Shown: in pieces, positions 26,253 to 33,457 of the stretch
How the letters are laid out: each line of letters begins with the position of its first letter
Numbering within the stretch: position 1 is the stretch's first letter
Assembly (NCBI RefSeq): GCF_030915485.1
Contig: NZ_CP133266.1
Coordinates: 744,001-808,000, forward strand
Origin: Neobacillus sp. PS3-40
GTDB lineage: Bacteria > Bacillota > Bacilli > Bacillales > Cytobacillaceae
Direction: 5' to 3'
Length of the DNA stretch: 64,000 nucleotides
Made by a program: the position numbers and the translations under genes
Notes under the pieces: model-generated
Database searches by the model: none
Told to the model about the DNA's origin: nothing
Seen by the model: the letters and a program-made list of their open reading frames with translations, nothing else

Positions 26253-26295
26253 ATTATAAGAAATATTCGGATTAAACTGAGTGCGTATTATCACA
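26253..26295 (-). promoter_or_regulatory. Class II Crp/Fnr-type promoter of the DUF2249-A gene
   Basis: Operator at 26280-26295 (minus strand TGTGATAATACGCACT, one arm perfect, the other imperfect) and a perfect -10 TATAAT at 26253-26258. The operator centre is 32 bp from the -10 centre, the spacing expected for activation from -41.5. Confidence 0.7.
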
Positions 26296-26451
26296 CTTTA
26301 GACATGATTTTGCTTATACTTTCTATAAGTTAACCTCGCTTTTTCATTCTGTTATTTTCAGCTTATTTTAGGCTTTACCTCCATAAAGTTAAATACCGAT
26401 AATATGAAAAAATACTTTATATAAATCTGATGTTAAGCTCAAATAGAAAAA

Positions 26452-26481
26452 AATCCGCAAATATAGTATTTGCGGATTTTT
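26452..26481 (-). terminator. Terminator of the NO reductase gene
   Basis: AAATCCGCAAATA-tag-TATTTGCGGATTT stem with T-run. Confidence 0.9.
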
Positions 26482-26487
26482 AAAAAC

Positions 26488-28851
26488 TTATTCTTCGTCG
26501 ATTGATAAATCTTTAACTGGAAGTTTTTCCATTTCTTTATGTGTTGGTTTACGTAAGTTAAATAAAGCTTTTAGACTGAATACAACTAATATAATTACAC
26601 CAATCAAGAAAATGGTATCTGGAACTGCACGCCATATTAATAATGTTTGAACTATATCTTGTTTTAAGAAGGAAGATGCGCGTGATGCTGCATATCCATG
26701 GTTAAAAGCTTCTTTAATTTGCATGTAACCAATAGGAAGAAGTGATAAGAATACCATTCCAGCTAGACCAATATTTAACAAGATGCAGCTGACTTTAATC
26801 CATTTATCATTCCATGCTTCTGGTTTTACAATACTTCTCAATGAGTAAAGAAGTACTGCAATAGCAAACATACCATACACACCCATCATAGATGCATGAC
26901 CGTGTGCAGCTGTCAAGAATTGTCCATGTTCAAAATAGCTGACTGCAGGAAGGTTAATCAAGAAGCCCATTACCCCAGCTCCAACTAAGTTCCAAATTGC
27001 AACAGAGATTAAGAACCAGAAAGATCCTTTGTAAGGGAAGTTTACTCCACCCTCACGCATCATTTTGTATTGCTCATATGCTTCAAGAATTAATAATGTT
27101 AATGGAATAACTTCTAATGCAGAGAATACAGCTCCAAGACCAATCCAAGCTTCTGCAGAACCGTTATAGTAATAGTGGTGTCCAATTCCTAGAACGCCGC
27201 CACCCATAAGTAAGATCAATTGGAAATACATTTGTCTTACAGTCGATTTTTTCGTTACAAGACCAAGTTGAACTAGTAAGAAACCAATAACAACAACGGC
27301 AAATACTTCGAAAATACCTTCTACCCATAAGTGGATAATCCACCAACGCCAGTAATCAGCAAATGTAAAGCTTGTATCCGGGTTAATAAATAAAGCAAAA
27401 ATATAGAATGCTGGTACAGCAATTGCTGAGTAGAATAAGAGATGGACAAGTCCGCCCTTATCTGTTTCTTTCTTAAGACCTGCACTAATTCCTCGATAAA
27501 CGATGAACAGCCAGATGAACATTCCAGCAATTAGGATAATCTGCCAAATGCGTCCTTCTTCTATATATTCCCAACCTGTGTGACCAAATAAGAACCAATT
27601 ATTTCCTAAGTAGCCATTTGCTCCAAGCCACTCACCAACCATGCTACCGCCAACAAGAACAACTAATGCCCAGAATAGTATATCAACCAATAATCCTTGT
27701 TTTTTTGGCTCATAGCCACCAACAAGAGGTGCGATATAAATACCCATTCCAAGCCATGCTGTTGCAATCCAGAAAACAGCAAGTTGCAAGTGATACCCTT
27801 TAGCAATGTTAAATGGTAGTATATCGTGAATCCATTTTATTCCAAAGAAACTTTCAGGTTCTGTATAATAGTGAGCAAGTAATGCCCCAAACATACATTG
27901 TACTAAGAATAATACAGATACAATGACGAAATACTTACCTGTTTTGACTTGTGAATTTGTAACTGGCATTTTCTTTAGATCAATTACTGGGAAGTTTCCT
28001 TCTGAATAAGCTTCTTTCATTCCTAATTGATAACGATAGAAGAAATAAAGAATAAGCCCCATAAATAGAACAAGTAAAGTTACGCTAGCTCCGCTCCACC
28101 AAATAGCTGAAAATGAAACATGGTTTCCTGCAGCCTCATAATATGGCCAGTTATTCGTGTAGGTAATCTTATCACCTTGTCGAACAGTACTTGAAAGCCA
28201 TGCTGTCCAGAAGAAGAAATCGGAAATTTGCTTAACTTGGCTTCCTTCTGCAACATAGGCACGATTTTTAGCTGGTAGATCTGATTCTTTAATTAGACCA
28301 GCCTTTAAACCCCAACCATCACCTTTTGCAAATATATTCTTATAATAAGCCTCTACTTTTGCAAGTCCGGATGCTTGTGCATTCGTTAATTGTAATGTTT
28401 CTTTGCTATTATCATAGCGATTTTTACGCATTTCTTTAATGACGTTATCTTTAATGACTGATTTCTGATCAGCATTTAACGTAGAATACGTTTTACCAAA
28501 TTTTTCATTGGCTTTATAGTCTTGCATTCCTTCAGTATAAACTTGCAGTGCTTCTGCTGTATAGTCAGGCCCCATATATGAACCATGTCCTAATACGGTT
28601 CCGTAATCCATTAAACCATATTTTTGCCATACTGCCTGGCCGCCCATTATTGTTGCCTTTGTAAAGAGCACATCGCCATTTTCACTTGTAACCTCTAAAG
28701 GCCTAGGCGCCTGTTCCTTGAAAATCCAATAGCCCCCTGCAAGCAAAACTGTGAAGGTAACTAAAATAGTTGTAATTAAGATTGACTTTAATAGTGCATT
28801 TTTCTTTTCCTTCACAACTTTATTTGTAGAGATTCCTGGTTGTATATTCAT
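26488..28851 (-). CDS. norB: Quinol-dependent nitric oxide reductase (qNor)
   Basis: 787 residues from the ATG of MNIQPGISTNK; the upstream in-frame start lacks a ribosome site. An N-terminal membrane anchor and outer domain (to about 230, no CxxCH haem site) replace the NorC subunit. About 12 helices follow, with haem/FeB ligands in GIGHHYYYNG and AAHGHASMMG and the NOR-type glutamates in HLWVEGIFEV. It reduces 2 NO to N2O using menaquinol. It is monocistronic, divergent from a Crp/Fnr gene, with an operator between them. No nitrite or nitrate reductase gene is in the window. Confidence 0.96.
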   Translation of the reverse strand: MNIQPGISTNKVVKEKKNALLKSILITTILVTFTVLLAGGYWIFKEQAPRPLEVTSENGDVLFTKATIMGGQAVWQKYGLMDYGTVLGHGSYMGPDYTAEALQVYTEGMQDYKANEKFGKTYSTLNADQKSVIKDNVIKEMRKNRYDNSKETLQLTNAQASGLAKVEAYYKNIFAKGDGWGLKAGLIKESDLPAKNRAYVAEGSQVKQISDFFFWTAWLSSTVRQGDKITYTNNWPYYEAAGNHVSFSAIWWSGASVTLLVLFMGLILYFFYRYQLGMKEAYSEGNFPVIDLKKMPVTNSQVKTGKYFVIVSVLFLVQCMFGALLAHYYTEPESFFGIKWIHDILPFNIAKGYHLQLAVFWIATAWLGMGIYIAPLVGGYEPKKQGLLVDILFWALVVLVGGSMVGEWLGANGYLGNNWFLFGHTGWEYIEEGRIWQIILIAGMFIWLFIVYRGISAGLKKETDKGGLVHLLFYSAIAVPAFYIFALFINPDTSFTFADYWRWWIIHLWVEGIFEVFAVVVIGFLLVQLGLVTKKSTVRQMYFQLILLMGGGVLGIGHHYYYNGSAEAWIGLGAVFSALEVIPLTLLILEAYEQYKMMREGGVNFPYKGSFWFLISVAIWNLVGAGVMGFLINLPAVSYFEHGQFLTAAHGHASMMGVYGMFAIAVLLYSLRSIVKPEAWNDKWIKVSCILLNIGLAGMVFLSLLPIGYMQIKEAFNHGYAASRASSFLKQDIVQTLLIWRAVPDTIFLIGVIILVVFSLKALFNLRKPTHKEMEKLPVKDLSIDEE

Positions 28852-28938
28852 GCGATTCAATCCTTTCCTTGTTTTTCTTACCTTCTGTATTGTAACTGTC
28901 ACAAAATAGTCATATAGTGAACCAATTCATGGAACAGC

Positions 28939-28954
28939 TGTGATATTCATCACG
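28939..28954. promoter_or_regulatory. Crp/Fnr-type operator of the NO reductase gene
   Basis: TGTGATATTCATCACG, nine of ten consensus bases. Its centre is 33 bp upstream of a -10-like TATATG (28911-28916) on the minus strand. The core GTGATATT-ATCAC is the same as in the hcp operator. Confidence 0.78.
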
Positions 28955-29012
28955 CATTTGCACTTTTCTTCACAAAGTTGTCACAAATGAATGAGAATAA
29001 TTTTCACATTTC

Positions 29013-29028
29013 TATGACAGAGGTCACA
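29013..29028 (+). promoter_or_regulatory. Candidate autoregulatory operator of the Crp/Fnr gene
   Basis: TATGACAGAGGTCACA matches TGTGA-N6-TCACA at nine of ten positions. Its centre lies 32 bp upstream of a -10-like TAGAAT (29050-29055). Confidence 0.6.
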
Positions 29029-29103
29029 TATTTTTTAGAAAATCATTGTTAGAATAAACACTATGAAGAGAGAAGAAATACAATTTTTGAAGGTGATGAT
29101 ATA

Positions 29104-29796
29104 ATGAAGCAAGATGACATCATTAAAACGTTGTCAGATGTTCCTTTATTTAAAGGATTGTCTCGGGAAGAACTGGCCCCGATAATAGAGATTGCTCAAG
29201 CTCGCTTCTATAAACATAAAATGTATGTTTTTATGCAGGATGATCAACTTGACCGTGTCTTTTTTATTCATTCGGGAAAAGTAAAAATATACAAAACGGA
29301 TTTTTCCGGAAAAGAACAAATTATCTCTATCCTTGAACCGGGTGAAATGTTTCCCCATTCAGGTTTTTTTAGAAAGGGAAATTTCCCAGCACATGCAGAA
29401 GTGATGGAAAATGCTACCTTGATTGTCATTCCAATCGACAAATTCGAAGAATTTCTCATTTCTTTTCCTGAACTTTGCATCAAATTATTTACTGATTTAG
29501 GAGAGAAAATTGTTGATTTGCAACAAAGCCTGGAGGCACAAATATTACATAATACTTATGAACAAATCATTTTGCTTCTTATTAGACTTTGCAAATCCAA
29601 TGGTGAGAAAAAAGGTGATAGATACAAACTAACTACACAATTTACAAACCGTGAGTTAGCAAATATGATTGGAACATCTAGAGAAACTGTTAGCCGCACG
29701 ATTAATCAGTTAAAAAAGAAAGAATTTGTTTGGCAGGATGACGTGGGTTTTTATTTGTTAAACCGCGAAGCATTGCAACAAGAATTGTTTTACTAA
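29104..29796 (+). CDS. Crp/Fnr-family regulator 1 of the NO island
   Basis: 230 residues. An N-terminal cyclic-nucleotide-like sensor domain (about 10-125) includes GEMFPHSGFFRKG. A dimerisation helix and a winged helix-turn-helix follow, with recognition region NRELANMIGTSRETVSRT, the RExxSR-like type that reads TGTGA half-sites. Only two cysteines are present, so neither the E. coli nor B. subtilis Fnr iron-sulfur arrangement can form. Divergent from the NO reductase and first gene of an operon with DUF2249, membrane and DUF59 genes. A DNR-like NO-responsive activator is the best guess. Confidence 0.9.
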   Translation: MKQDDIIKTLSDVPLFKGLSREELAPIIEIAQARFYKHKMYVFMQDDQLDRVFFIHSGKVKIYKTDFSGKEQIISILEPGEMFPHSGFFRKGNFPAHAEVMENATLIVIPIDKFEEFLISFPELCIKLFTDLGEKIVDLQQSLEAQILHNTYEQIILLLIRLCKSNGEKKGDRYKLTTQFTNRELANMIGTSRETVSRTINQLKKKEFVWQDDVGFYLLNREALQQELFY

Positions 29797-29852
29797 TCTT
29801 GTTTCGATAATATTTCTTGACCAAGCAAATAAAATATAAGGAGATGTGTTAA

Positions 29853-30086
29853 ATGGAACCCAAAACAATTGAACTAGATGTACGCGAGGATTTAAAGAAT
29901 AAGCTTGAGCCATTTCAAAAAATTATGGAAGCAATTAAGGATTTGAATGCAGATGATACTTTTATTCTACATGCCCCATTCAATCCAGTCCCATTATTTG
30001 CTGTATTGAAGGCAAAAGGCTTTACACATGAATCAGAAGAAATTGAAAGTAAGCACTGGAAAATTACTTTTGTTAAGAAAAGTTAA
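29853..30086 (+). CDS. DUF2249 protein B
   Basis: 77 residues. A short helix precedes the DUF2249 strand LNADDTFILHAPFNPVPL, with HAPFNPVPL in place of the usual HDPRPL; it ends KHWKITFVKKS. AAGGAGATG ribosome site. It is 56 bases after regulator 1 and eight before the next DUF2249 gene, so co-transcription is likely. Function unknown. Confidence 0.83.
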   Translation: MEPKTIELDVREDLKNKLEPFQKIMEAIKDLNADDTFILHAPFNPVPLFAVLKAKGFTHESEEIESKHWKITFVKKS

Positions 30087-30094
30087 ATAGGAAG

Positions 30095-30310
30095 GTGATT
30101 GTAATGATTTTGGATAATCGTGGCTTGGAGCCACCACAGCCAATGATGCGCACTCTCGCAGCAATAGAAAATCTAGCTGAAAATGAAGTTTTAACCATCA
30201 TTAATGATCGAAGACCAATGTTCCTATATGAGCAACTTGAGGAATTAGGAATAAACCACAGAACGGAACCGCAAAATGACGGAAGTTTTAAGATCGAGAT
30301 CTTCCGATAA
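30095..30310 (+). CDS. DUF2249 protein C
   Basis: 71 residues. The hallmark loop reads NDRRPMFLYEQLEELG, with Asn-Asp-Arg-Arg-Pro in place of HDPRP, so the histidine is lost. It begins with Gly/Pro/Met-rich residues (RGLEPPQPMMRT) and ends in a short strand. GGAAGGTGATTG site. It is tightly spaced in the operon after DUF2249 B and before the membrane gene. Confidence 0.83.
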   Translation: MIVMILDNRGLEPPQPMMRTLAAIENLAENEVLTIINDRRPMFLYEQLEELGINHRTEPQNDGSFKIEIFR

Positions 30311-30322
30311 GAAGGTGATTAT

Positions 30323-31567
30323 ATGCTTCCTCAAAACATGGGAAGTGAAACAAATATCAAGCTTCCCTTTTCATTTATATTTTTTAGTTTAATTGCATTA
30401 GTATTTTCACAAGTTATCTTAATTTCAAATGGTCAACTCCTATCTAATGGAAGCTTTAGAATACCTGCGATCTGGTCTGCAGCCCACCTGCTTATCCTTG
30501 GATGGGCGTTAATGACTGCCATGGGTGCAATGTATCAGCTTGTCCCTGTTGCATTTCTTGCGAAGATTTGGAACGAAAAATTCGGCTTCATTCAGTTTTT
30601 TATCACTGCTGCCGGAATTGTATCTTTTGCAGCAATGCTCTATTGGTCACCACAAAATGCATTTATTCCAGGAGCACTGACGCTACTGGGAATTTTGATG
30701 TTCTTATTTCAAATGTTTATGACACTTAAAAAGCAAGAAAAACCAACTATCCTAACAGCTTTTGTAGGTTCAGCATTGGTTTGTTTACTTGTTACGATTT
30801 CAATGGGTATCACATTGGTTTATTGTTTAAAAACTGGTGTCGGAGCTGAGTATTATCAAGAAATATTTAAGACTCACCTTCTCTTAGGGATAACTGGTTG
30901 GTTCACTTTATTAATTTTCGGATTTTCCTATAAGATGGTCCCTATGTTTTCCTTATCGCATGGTTTTCCAATGATCCAGGCTAGATATGTTTACGGTATC
31001 TACATATCCGGACTAGTGATCACATTGATATCGATCTTTAGCGGTCATGCTATACTATTAAAATTAGGATTCTTCTTGCTGCTAGTAGGGTTTTCTACCT
31101 TTAGCTGGCATATTAGGATTATTATTAAGAAACGATTAAAGAAAAAACTCGATATACCTTTTAGTTTTGCTTTAACCGCCATTGGATTTGGGAATGCTAT
31201 TCATTTGATTGCCTTTGTAATGTTATGGACTAGTCATTTCTCATCTGTCATCAGCCCATTAATATATTCTTATTTCTTACTTTGGATTGTGCTTAGCATT
31301 CTCGGATATCTATATAAAATTGTTCCTTTTCTCTGGTGGACACATAAATATAGTAGTGAAATTGGGAAAAAATCAGTCCCAACTCTGAAACAAATGATGA
31401 ATGAAAAAGTAGCAATTCCTTTGTTCAGTTTATTTATTCTTTCGGTTATTATCATCTTTTTTGCTATAACTTTTAAAATTGTCCTTCTCTTTAATATAGG
31501 GCAGTCATTACTATCAATTGTTTTTATCTCAATAACGATTAGCATTATTAGCGTTTTAAAAAAATAG
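30323..31567 (+). CDS. Polytopic membrane protein, NnrS/haem-copper-oxidase-like
   Basis: 414 residues and about 12 helices. Conserved His-containing helices include AAHLLILGWALMTAMGAMYQ, FKTHLLLGITGWF and AIHLIAFVML, reminiscent of NnrS and the core of oxidase subunit I. Both families bind haem, but no complete CuB/FeB ligand set is visible. It lies in the same operon as the regulator, DUF2249 and DUF59 genes, which points to NO handling or NO resistance. Precise family is uncertain. Confidence 0.8.
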   Translation: MLPQNMGSETNIKLPFSFIFFSLIALVFSQVILISNGQLLSNGSFRIPAIWSAAHLLILGWALMTAMGAMYQLVPVAFLAKIWNEKFGFIQFFITAAGIVSFAAMLYWSPQNAFIPGALTLLGILMFLFQMFMTLKKQEKPTILTAFVGSALVCLLVTISMGITLVYCLKTGVGAEYYQEIFKTHLLLGITGWFTLLIFGFSYKMVPMFSLSHGFPMIQARYVYGIYISGLVITLISIFSGHAILLKLGFFLLLVGFSTFSWHIRIIIKKRLKKKLDIPFSFALTAIGFGNAIHLIAFVMLWTSHFSSVISPLIYSYFLLWIVLSILGYLYKIVPFLWWTHKYSSEIGKKSVPTLKQMMNEKVAIPLFSLFILSVIIIFFAITFKIVLLFNIGQSLLSIVFISITISIISVLKK

Positions 31568-31581
31568 TGAGGTGTTATTAA

Positions 31582-31881
31582 ATGAGTTTAGCTGAAAAAG
31601 TTCGCGAGGAATTAAAAAGTGTGTACGATCCTGAATTAAACATCAATGTTGTTGATCTTGGTTTAATTTATAATATTGAGGTAAGTGAAGAAAACGATGT
31701 AACCGTCACGATGACATTAACAACGCCTGGTTGCCCATTACATGACAGCATTTCTAGTGGAGTTCAGTATTGTGTTGAAGGAATAGAAGAAACAAAAAAT
31801 GTATTTGTCAATACGGTTTGGGAACCTGCTTGGTCACCTGAGAAAATGACTGAAGAAGGAAAAAGGCTTTTAGGAAGATAA
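31582..31881 (+). CDS. DUF59/MIP18-family iron-sulfur assembly factor
   Basis: 99 residues. Motifs are complete for the SufT/YitW-type family: YDPELNINVVDLGLIY, TLTTPGCPLHD with the conserved Cys, and VWEPAWSPEKM. These proteins help mature or repair Fe-S clusters. It is last in the operon of regulator 1. Because NO destroys Fe-S clusters, a repair role in this setting is a natural inference. Confidence 0.92.
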   Translation: MSLAEKVREELKSVYDPELNINVVDLGLIYNIEVSEENDVTVTMTLTTPGCPLHDSISSGVQYCVEGIEETKNVFVNTVWEPAWSPEKMTEEGKRLLGR

Positions 31882-31903
31882 TTAACATTGCAAAATAAAA
31901 AAT

Positions 31904-31940
31904 TGTCGAGAAAGGATATTTTTCTCGGCAATTTTTTATT
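31904..31940. terminator. Hairpin R3 after the DUF59 gene
   Basis: TTGTCGAGAAA...TTTCTCGGCAA stem followed by TTTTTTATTT. The same hairpin occurs at 47847 and 57704, so it is also a dispersed repeat. Confidence 0.78.
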
Positions 31941-32051
31941 TTGACTTGATTTAAATTACCGTTTATCGTCTCTGCTAACTGGTCTGTTGATTTCCGCTCC
32001 GGGCACTCGCTTTCCGCGGGGAGGTCTTGAAGCCTTCTCGGCGCTTTGGCG

Positions 32052-32420
32052 GAGGGCACTGAAAAAGTACGGGGGTGATTAGGGGCAATTCGGGACAGCA
32101 TGTGGGCTTTTTCCACGATCACAGGGATGATTAGGCTCTATTCGAGACAGCATGCGGGCTTTTTCCACGATCACAAGGATGATTAGGCTCTATTCGGGAC
32201 AGCAATCACCCTTTTTTCTCTCTCTTAGGGATGATTAAGGGGCAATAGCTATATTCACAGGAATTTAATAAGAATAATAAAATTTCTAGGTTAATAATGA
32301 TTAGCCTGGAATCCAAATGCAAGAAAAAAGGCGCTTCTTCCAAAAATATGGAACGAATGTCGGCTTTTTAATAAAAGGCTATTTTGTGGTTTAAAAAAAG
32401 AAAGTTTTTCAGTGCCCAAA
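32052..32420. mobile_element. 369-bp non-autonomous element related to the IS1182-type IS
   Basis: The ends read GAGGGCACTGAAAAAGT and, on the complement, TTTGGGCACTGAAAAAC; the IS copies at 33458 and 47999 begin GAGGCCACTGAAAAAGT. A 9-bp direct repeat GCTTTGGCG (32043-32051, 32421-32429) flanks it. It encodes no protein and contains a 52-bp tandem repeat. Confidence 0.7.
32073..32213. repeat. 52-bp tandem repeat, about 2.7 copies
   Basis: Units start at 32073, 32125 and 32177. Each has GGRTGATTAGG, ATTCGGGACAGCATG and GGGCTTTTTCCACGATCACA; the third is cut short. A further TAGGGATGATTAAGGGGCAAT follows at about 32227. Confidence 0.85.
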
Positions 32421-32606
32421 GCTTTGGCGACTGCGGGGCCTCAAGTGACCTCTATATCCCGCATGAGTCGAGCGCCCTCCGCTCCAATCAACAGGGAGGT
32501 CAATCAACCTAAAGCATTGCTACACACTTTTTCTAGCCTTGCTAATTGTGTTGCAATTTTTTAGCTAATCAGAATTTATATCCATAAATAGAGGATTGTC
32601 CAATAA

Positions 32607-33104
32607 CTATAACAATTTTTCCTCTATTATAAACCGAGTTGGCCAGAATTCGTATAAACTAATTGATTCTATTGTTCCAGTAAAACTTTTAAAATTTTCT
32701 GCTACACAAGGCAATGCCTTAAGAATTGTTTTCTGGTTGTCTATTAGCATAGTAGTATGTGCTGCCCATCCCAAACCGTCAGCATAATCGTTATTAAAGT
32801 AATGTTGCAAATTTAAAAGTTCGTGATTTACTGAAGGTGCTATAAATAAAACATCAAGTCCAAACAATCCAATATTATTTAATTTGATATCAAAACTATG
32901 AAATTGTTTTGATACATTTCTCACTTGTTCTTTAATCACTTCTTCTTGTGTTATTTCAAAACTCCCTAGGGTAATATGATTTGGTAAATTAGGTGTTTGT
33001 TTTCCCACAAATCCATTATCTGATAACACCTTTTGAATTTTTTTCAATTTTAGCTCCGTTATTTTATCATATTGTGCCATAACACATAAAAATTTATTTT
33101 TCAT
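32607..33104 (-). CDS. 2H phosphoesterase (2'-5' RNA ligase/cyclic phosphodiesterase family)
   Basis: 165 residues from the ATG of MKNKFLCVMAQY, with a GGGTGGA site; a GTG three codons upstream is possible. Two HxT motifs, NHITLGSF and AHTTMLI, about 80 residues apart define the 2H superfamily, which acts on cyclic or 2'-5' phosphate bonds in RNA or nucleotides. It lies among repeats and mobile elements with lower GC than the backbone, so it may be an acquired gene. Substrate unknown. Confidence 0.85.
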   Translation of the reverse strand: MKNKFLCVMAQYDKITELKLKKIQKVLSDNGFVGKQTPNLPNHITLGSFEITQEEVIKEQVRNVSKQFHSFDIKLNNIGLFGLDVLFIAPSVNHELLNLQHYFNNDYADGLGWAAHTTMLIDNQKTILKALPCVAENFKSFTGTIESISLYEFWPTRFIIEEKLL

Positions 33105-33389
33105 AAAATCCACCCAATCAAATAATTTATTAGGAACTTCGCAAATATATACTAATGTTTATTACGAAATATAGTGTTTAAGGTTAACTATACCATCATT
33201 TTTTTGGATTTAAATATTTATTTATCCAATATAAGGAAAACCTGACATTGGTAAAAGAAGAAAAAGGCTGCACTTATCCTTATTTATATACTTCAACGGA
33301 ACATTCATTCGTTTCATTCGAATATCAACATAAGTGTTTAATAGAGCACTATTTTTAAAAAATGTTTTCTTTTTTCTTAATCTATCTGA

Positions 33390-33457
33390 GTTGATTGGAG
33401 CGGAGGGCACTTGACTCCTGCGGGATTAGAGGGAATGGGAGACCCCACAGGCGGTAC
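33390..33457 (+). repeat. GC-rich repeat R1, left half, ending at IS copy 1
   Basis: GTTGATTGGAGCGGAGGGC through GGGAGACCCCACAGGCGGTAC, then the IS starts abruptly at GAGGCTGCTG. The 33105-33389 stretch before it holds no gene I can support. Confidence 0.85.

Larger units (their letters stand above)
31984..32494 (-). repeat. GC-rich palindromic repeat R1, interrupted by the 369-bp element
   Basis: CTGTTGATTTCCGCTCCGGGC on the left (given here as two runs: CTGTTGATTTCCGC, TCCGGGC) through CGGCGCTTTGGCG, then the insertion, then ACTGCGGGGCCTCAAGTGAC to TCCGCTCCAATCAACAG. Joining the halves at one GCTTTGGCG restores a complete R1. Confidence 0.8.
31882..32606. other. Gene-free stretch of 725 bases made of repeats
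   Basis: In order: hairpin R3, left part of repeat R1 (31984-32051), the 369-bp element (32052-32420), right part of R1 (32421-32494), a transposase 3' vestige (about 32505-32560) and a fragment of repeat R2 (about 32564-32592). No other gene was found. Confidence 0.75.

Noticed and set aside
33222-33410. 62-codon ORF on the minus strand
   Set aside because: It starts inside the R1 repeat and has no ribosome site or coding-like composition.
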